A DNA stretch of 32,420 nucleotides from Thermodesulfobacteriales bacterium (GTDB lineage: Bacteria > Desulfobacterota_D > UBA1144 > Nemesobacterales > UBA2774). The translations under genes and the position numbers were made by a program. The first letter of the stretch is position 1. Every line of letters starts with the position of its first letter. The stretch covers positions 1 to 32,420 of the forward strand of contig SPCL01000003.1 of the NCBI GenBank assembly GCA_004525335.1, in the 5' to 3' direction. Below the pieces are notes generated by a model, which had not been told where the DNA came from, made no database searches, and was given only the letters and a program-made list of their open reading frames with translations. Positions 32,096-32,420 of this stretch are shown piece after piece.

Positions 32096-32420
32096 GAAAG
32101 CAGTCTTACTCTGTAACTCTTCGTAACGAATACATACTTAAAAGGATAAAAGATATAAAAGCAGACCATCCCTTCTGGGGTTATAGAAGAGTATGGGCAT
32201 ATCTAAGATATATAGATGGATTAATAGTAAATAAAAAGGTGTATACAGGTTAATGAGAGAGAATAACCTTACTGTAAAACCAAATACAAGACTAATAGCA
32301 AAGAGGGTATCAGAAAGACCAAAGCCTAGAGCAGATAAACCTAAGCAGTGGTAGGGAATAGATATGACAAAGGTTATAACAAACACTGGCTGGGTATATG
32401 TAGTAATAGTACTGGACTGG
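32092..32420 (+). pseudogene. IS3-family OrfB (DDE transposase), frameshifted, with a nonsense codon, partial
   Basis: The frame from ATG 32092 reads ...IKADHPFWGYRRVWAYLRYI..., the HTH_21 region of IS3 OrfB, and then stops at TAA (32251-32253). Removing two bases (AC at 32245-32246) restores VYRLMRENNLTVKP, the expected family sequence, so a 2-base insertion caused the shift. In the restored frame TAG (32352-32354) replaces the second Trp codon of the usual QWWGIDMTKV, just ahead of the first catalytic Asp; after it GIDMTKVITNTGW continues. Two independent lesions mean an inactive copy. The rest lies outside the window. Confidence 0.92.

Larger units (their letters stand above)
31750..32420 (+). 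mobile_element. IS3-family insertion sequence, degraded, runs off the window
   Basis: An orfA with helix-turn-helix and leucine zipper is followed by an orfB with the IS3 transposase sequence, overlapping as ATGA. orfB carries a frameshift and a nonsense codon, so this copy cannot make transposase by itself. The left boundary is only estimated from the usual distance between end and orfA; the right end is beyond the window. Confidence 0.85.

Noticed and set aside
1..32420. CRISPR array, toxin-antitoxin pair, prophage genes or rRNA
   Set aside because: I looked for regularly spaced repeats, small paired frames with antitoxin-like motifs, phage structural genes and rRNA signatures, and found none.

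Overview
The window is a chromosomal segment of an AT-rich Gram-negative bacterium. Three things support Gram-negative: the MurE carries the DNPR motif of meso-diaminopimelate ligases, the division genes sit in the classical dcw order, and FtsQ and FtsL look proteobacterial in size. A class B PBP with a C-terminal PASTA domain, an FtsY anchored by an N-terminal membrane segment, an MraZ of delta-proteobacterial style and a DUF4911-like gene next to murJ suggest a deltaproteobacterial-type lineage (Desulfobacterota, Dadabacteria or relatives). That placement is inference; no rRNA is present.

Layout: 1-240 holds a possible gene end, a perfect inverted repeat over a tRNA promoter, and tRNA-Gln(UUG). 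367-2514 is a PcrA/UvrD helicase, convergent with selO (2524-3993, minus), whose reading frame is cut by a TAA 23 codons before its conserved Cys-Ser-Ser end. 4130-4417 is a DUF2103-like gene, convergent with dnaE (minus). ftsY, ribD, nadD and rsfS follow on the plus strand; rsfS appears to start at AUA behind a perfect Shine-Dalgarno sequence.

From 28452 down to 11825 on the minus strand lies an unbroken dcw cluster: mraZ-rsmH-ftsL-ftsI-murE-murF-mraY-murD-ftsW-murG-murC-murB-ftsQ-ftsA-ftsZ. Most junctions overlap by 1-17 bases or are separated by a few bases, so it reads as one translationally coupled operon. One good sigma70-type promoter precedes mraZ, with four 10-bp direct repeats (MraZ boxes) between it and the mraZ start codon. 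Together these genes make UDP-MurNAc-pentapeptide (murB-F), lipid I and II (mraY, murG) and the septal machinery (ftsW/ftsI, ftsL/Q, ftsA/Z). MurJ, the lipid II flippase, is transcribed divergently beside it with a DUF4911-like gene, so the whole lipid II route apart from murA and ddl is in one place.

The right end is accessory: a diiron (ODP-type) metallo-beta-lactamase-fold gene with a full-consensus promoter and a strong ribosome binding site, then an IS3-family element whose orfA is intact but whose orfB is broken by a 2-base insertion and a nonsense codon. I found no CRISPR array, prophage or obvious new defence system. The best leads are the interrupted selO, the AUA start of rsfS, the MraZ-box/ribosome-binding-site overlap, and several perfect inverted repeats at promoters.
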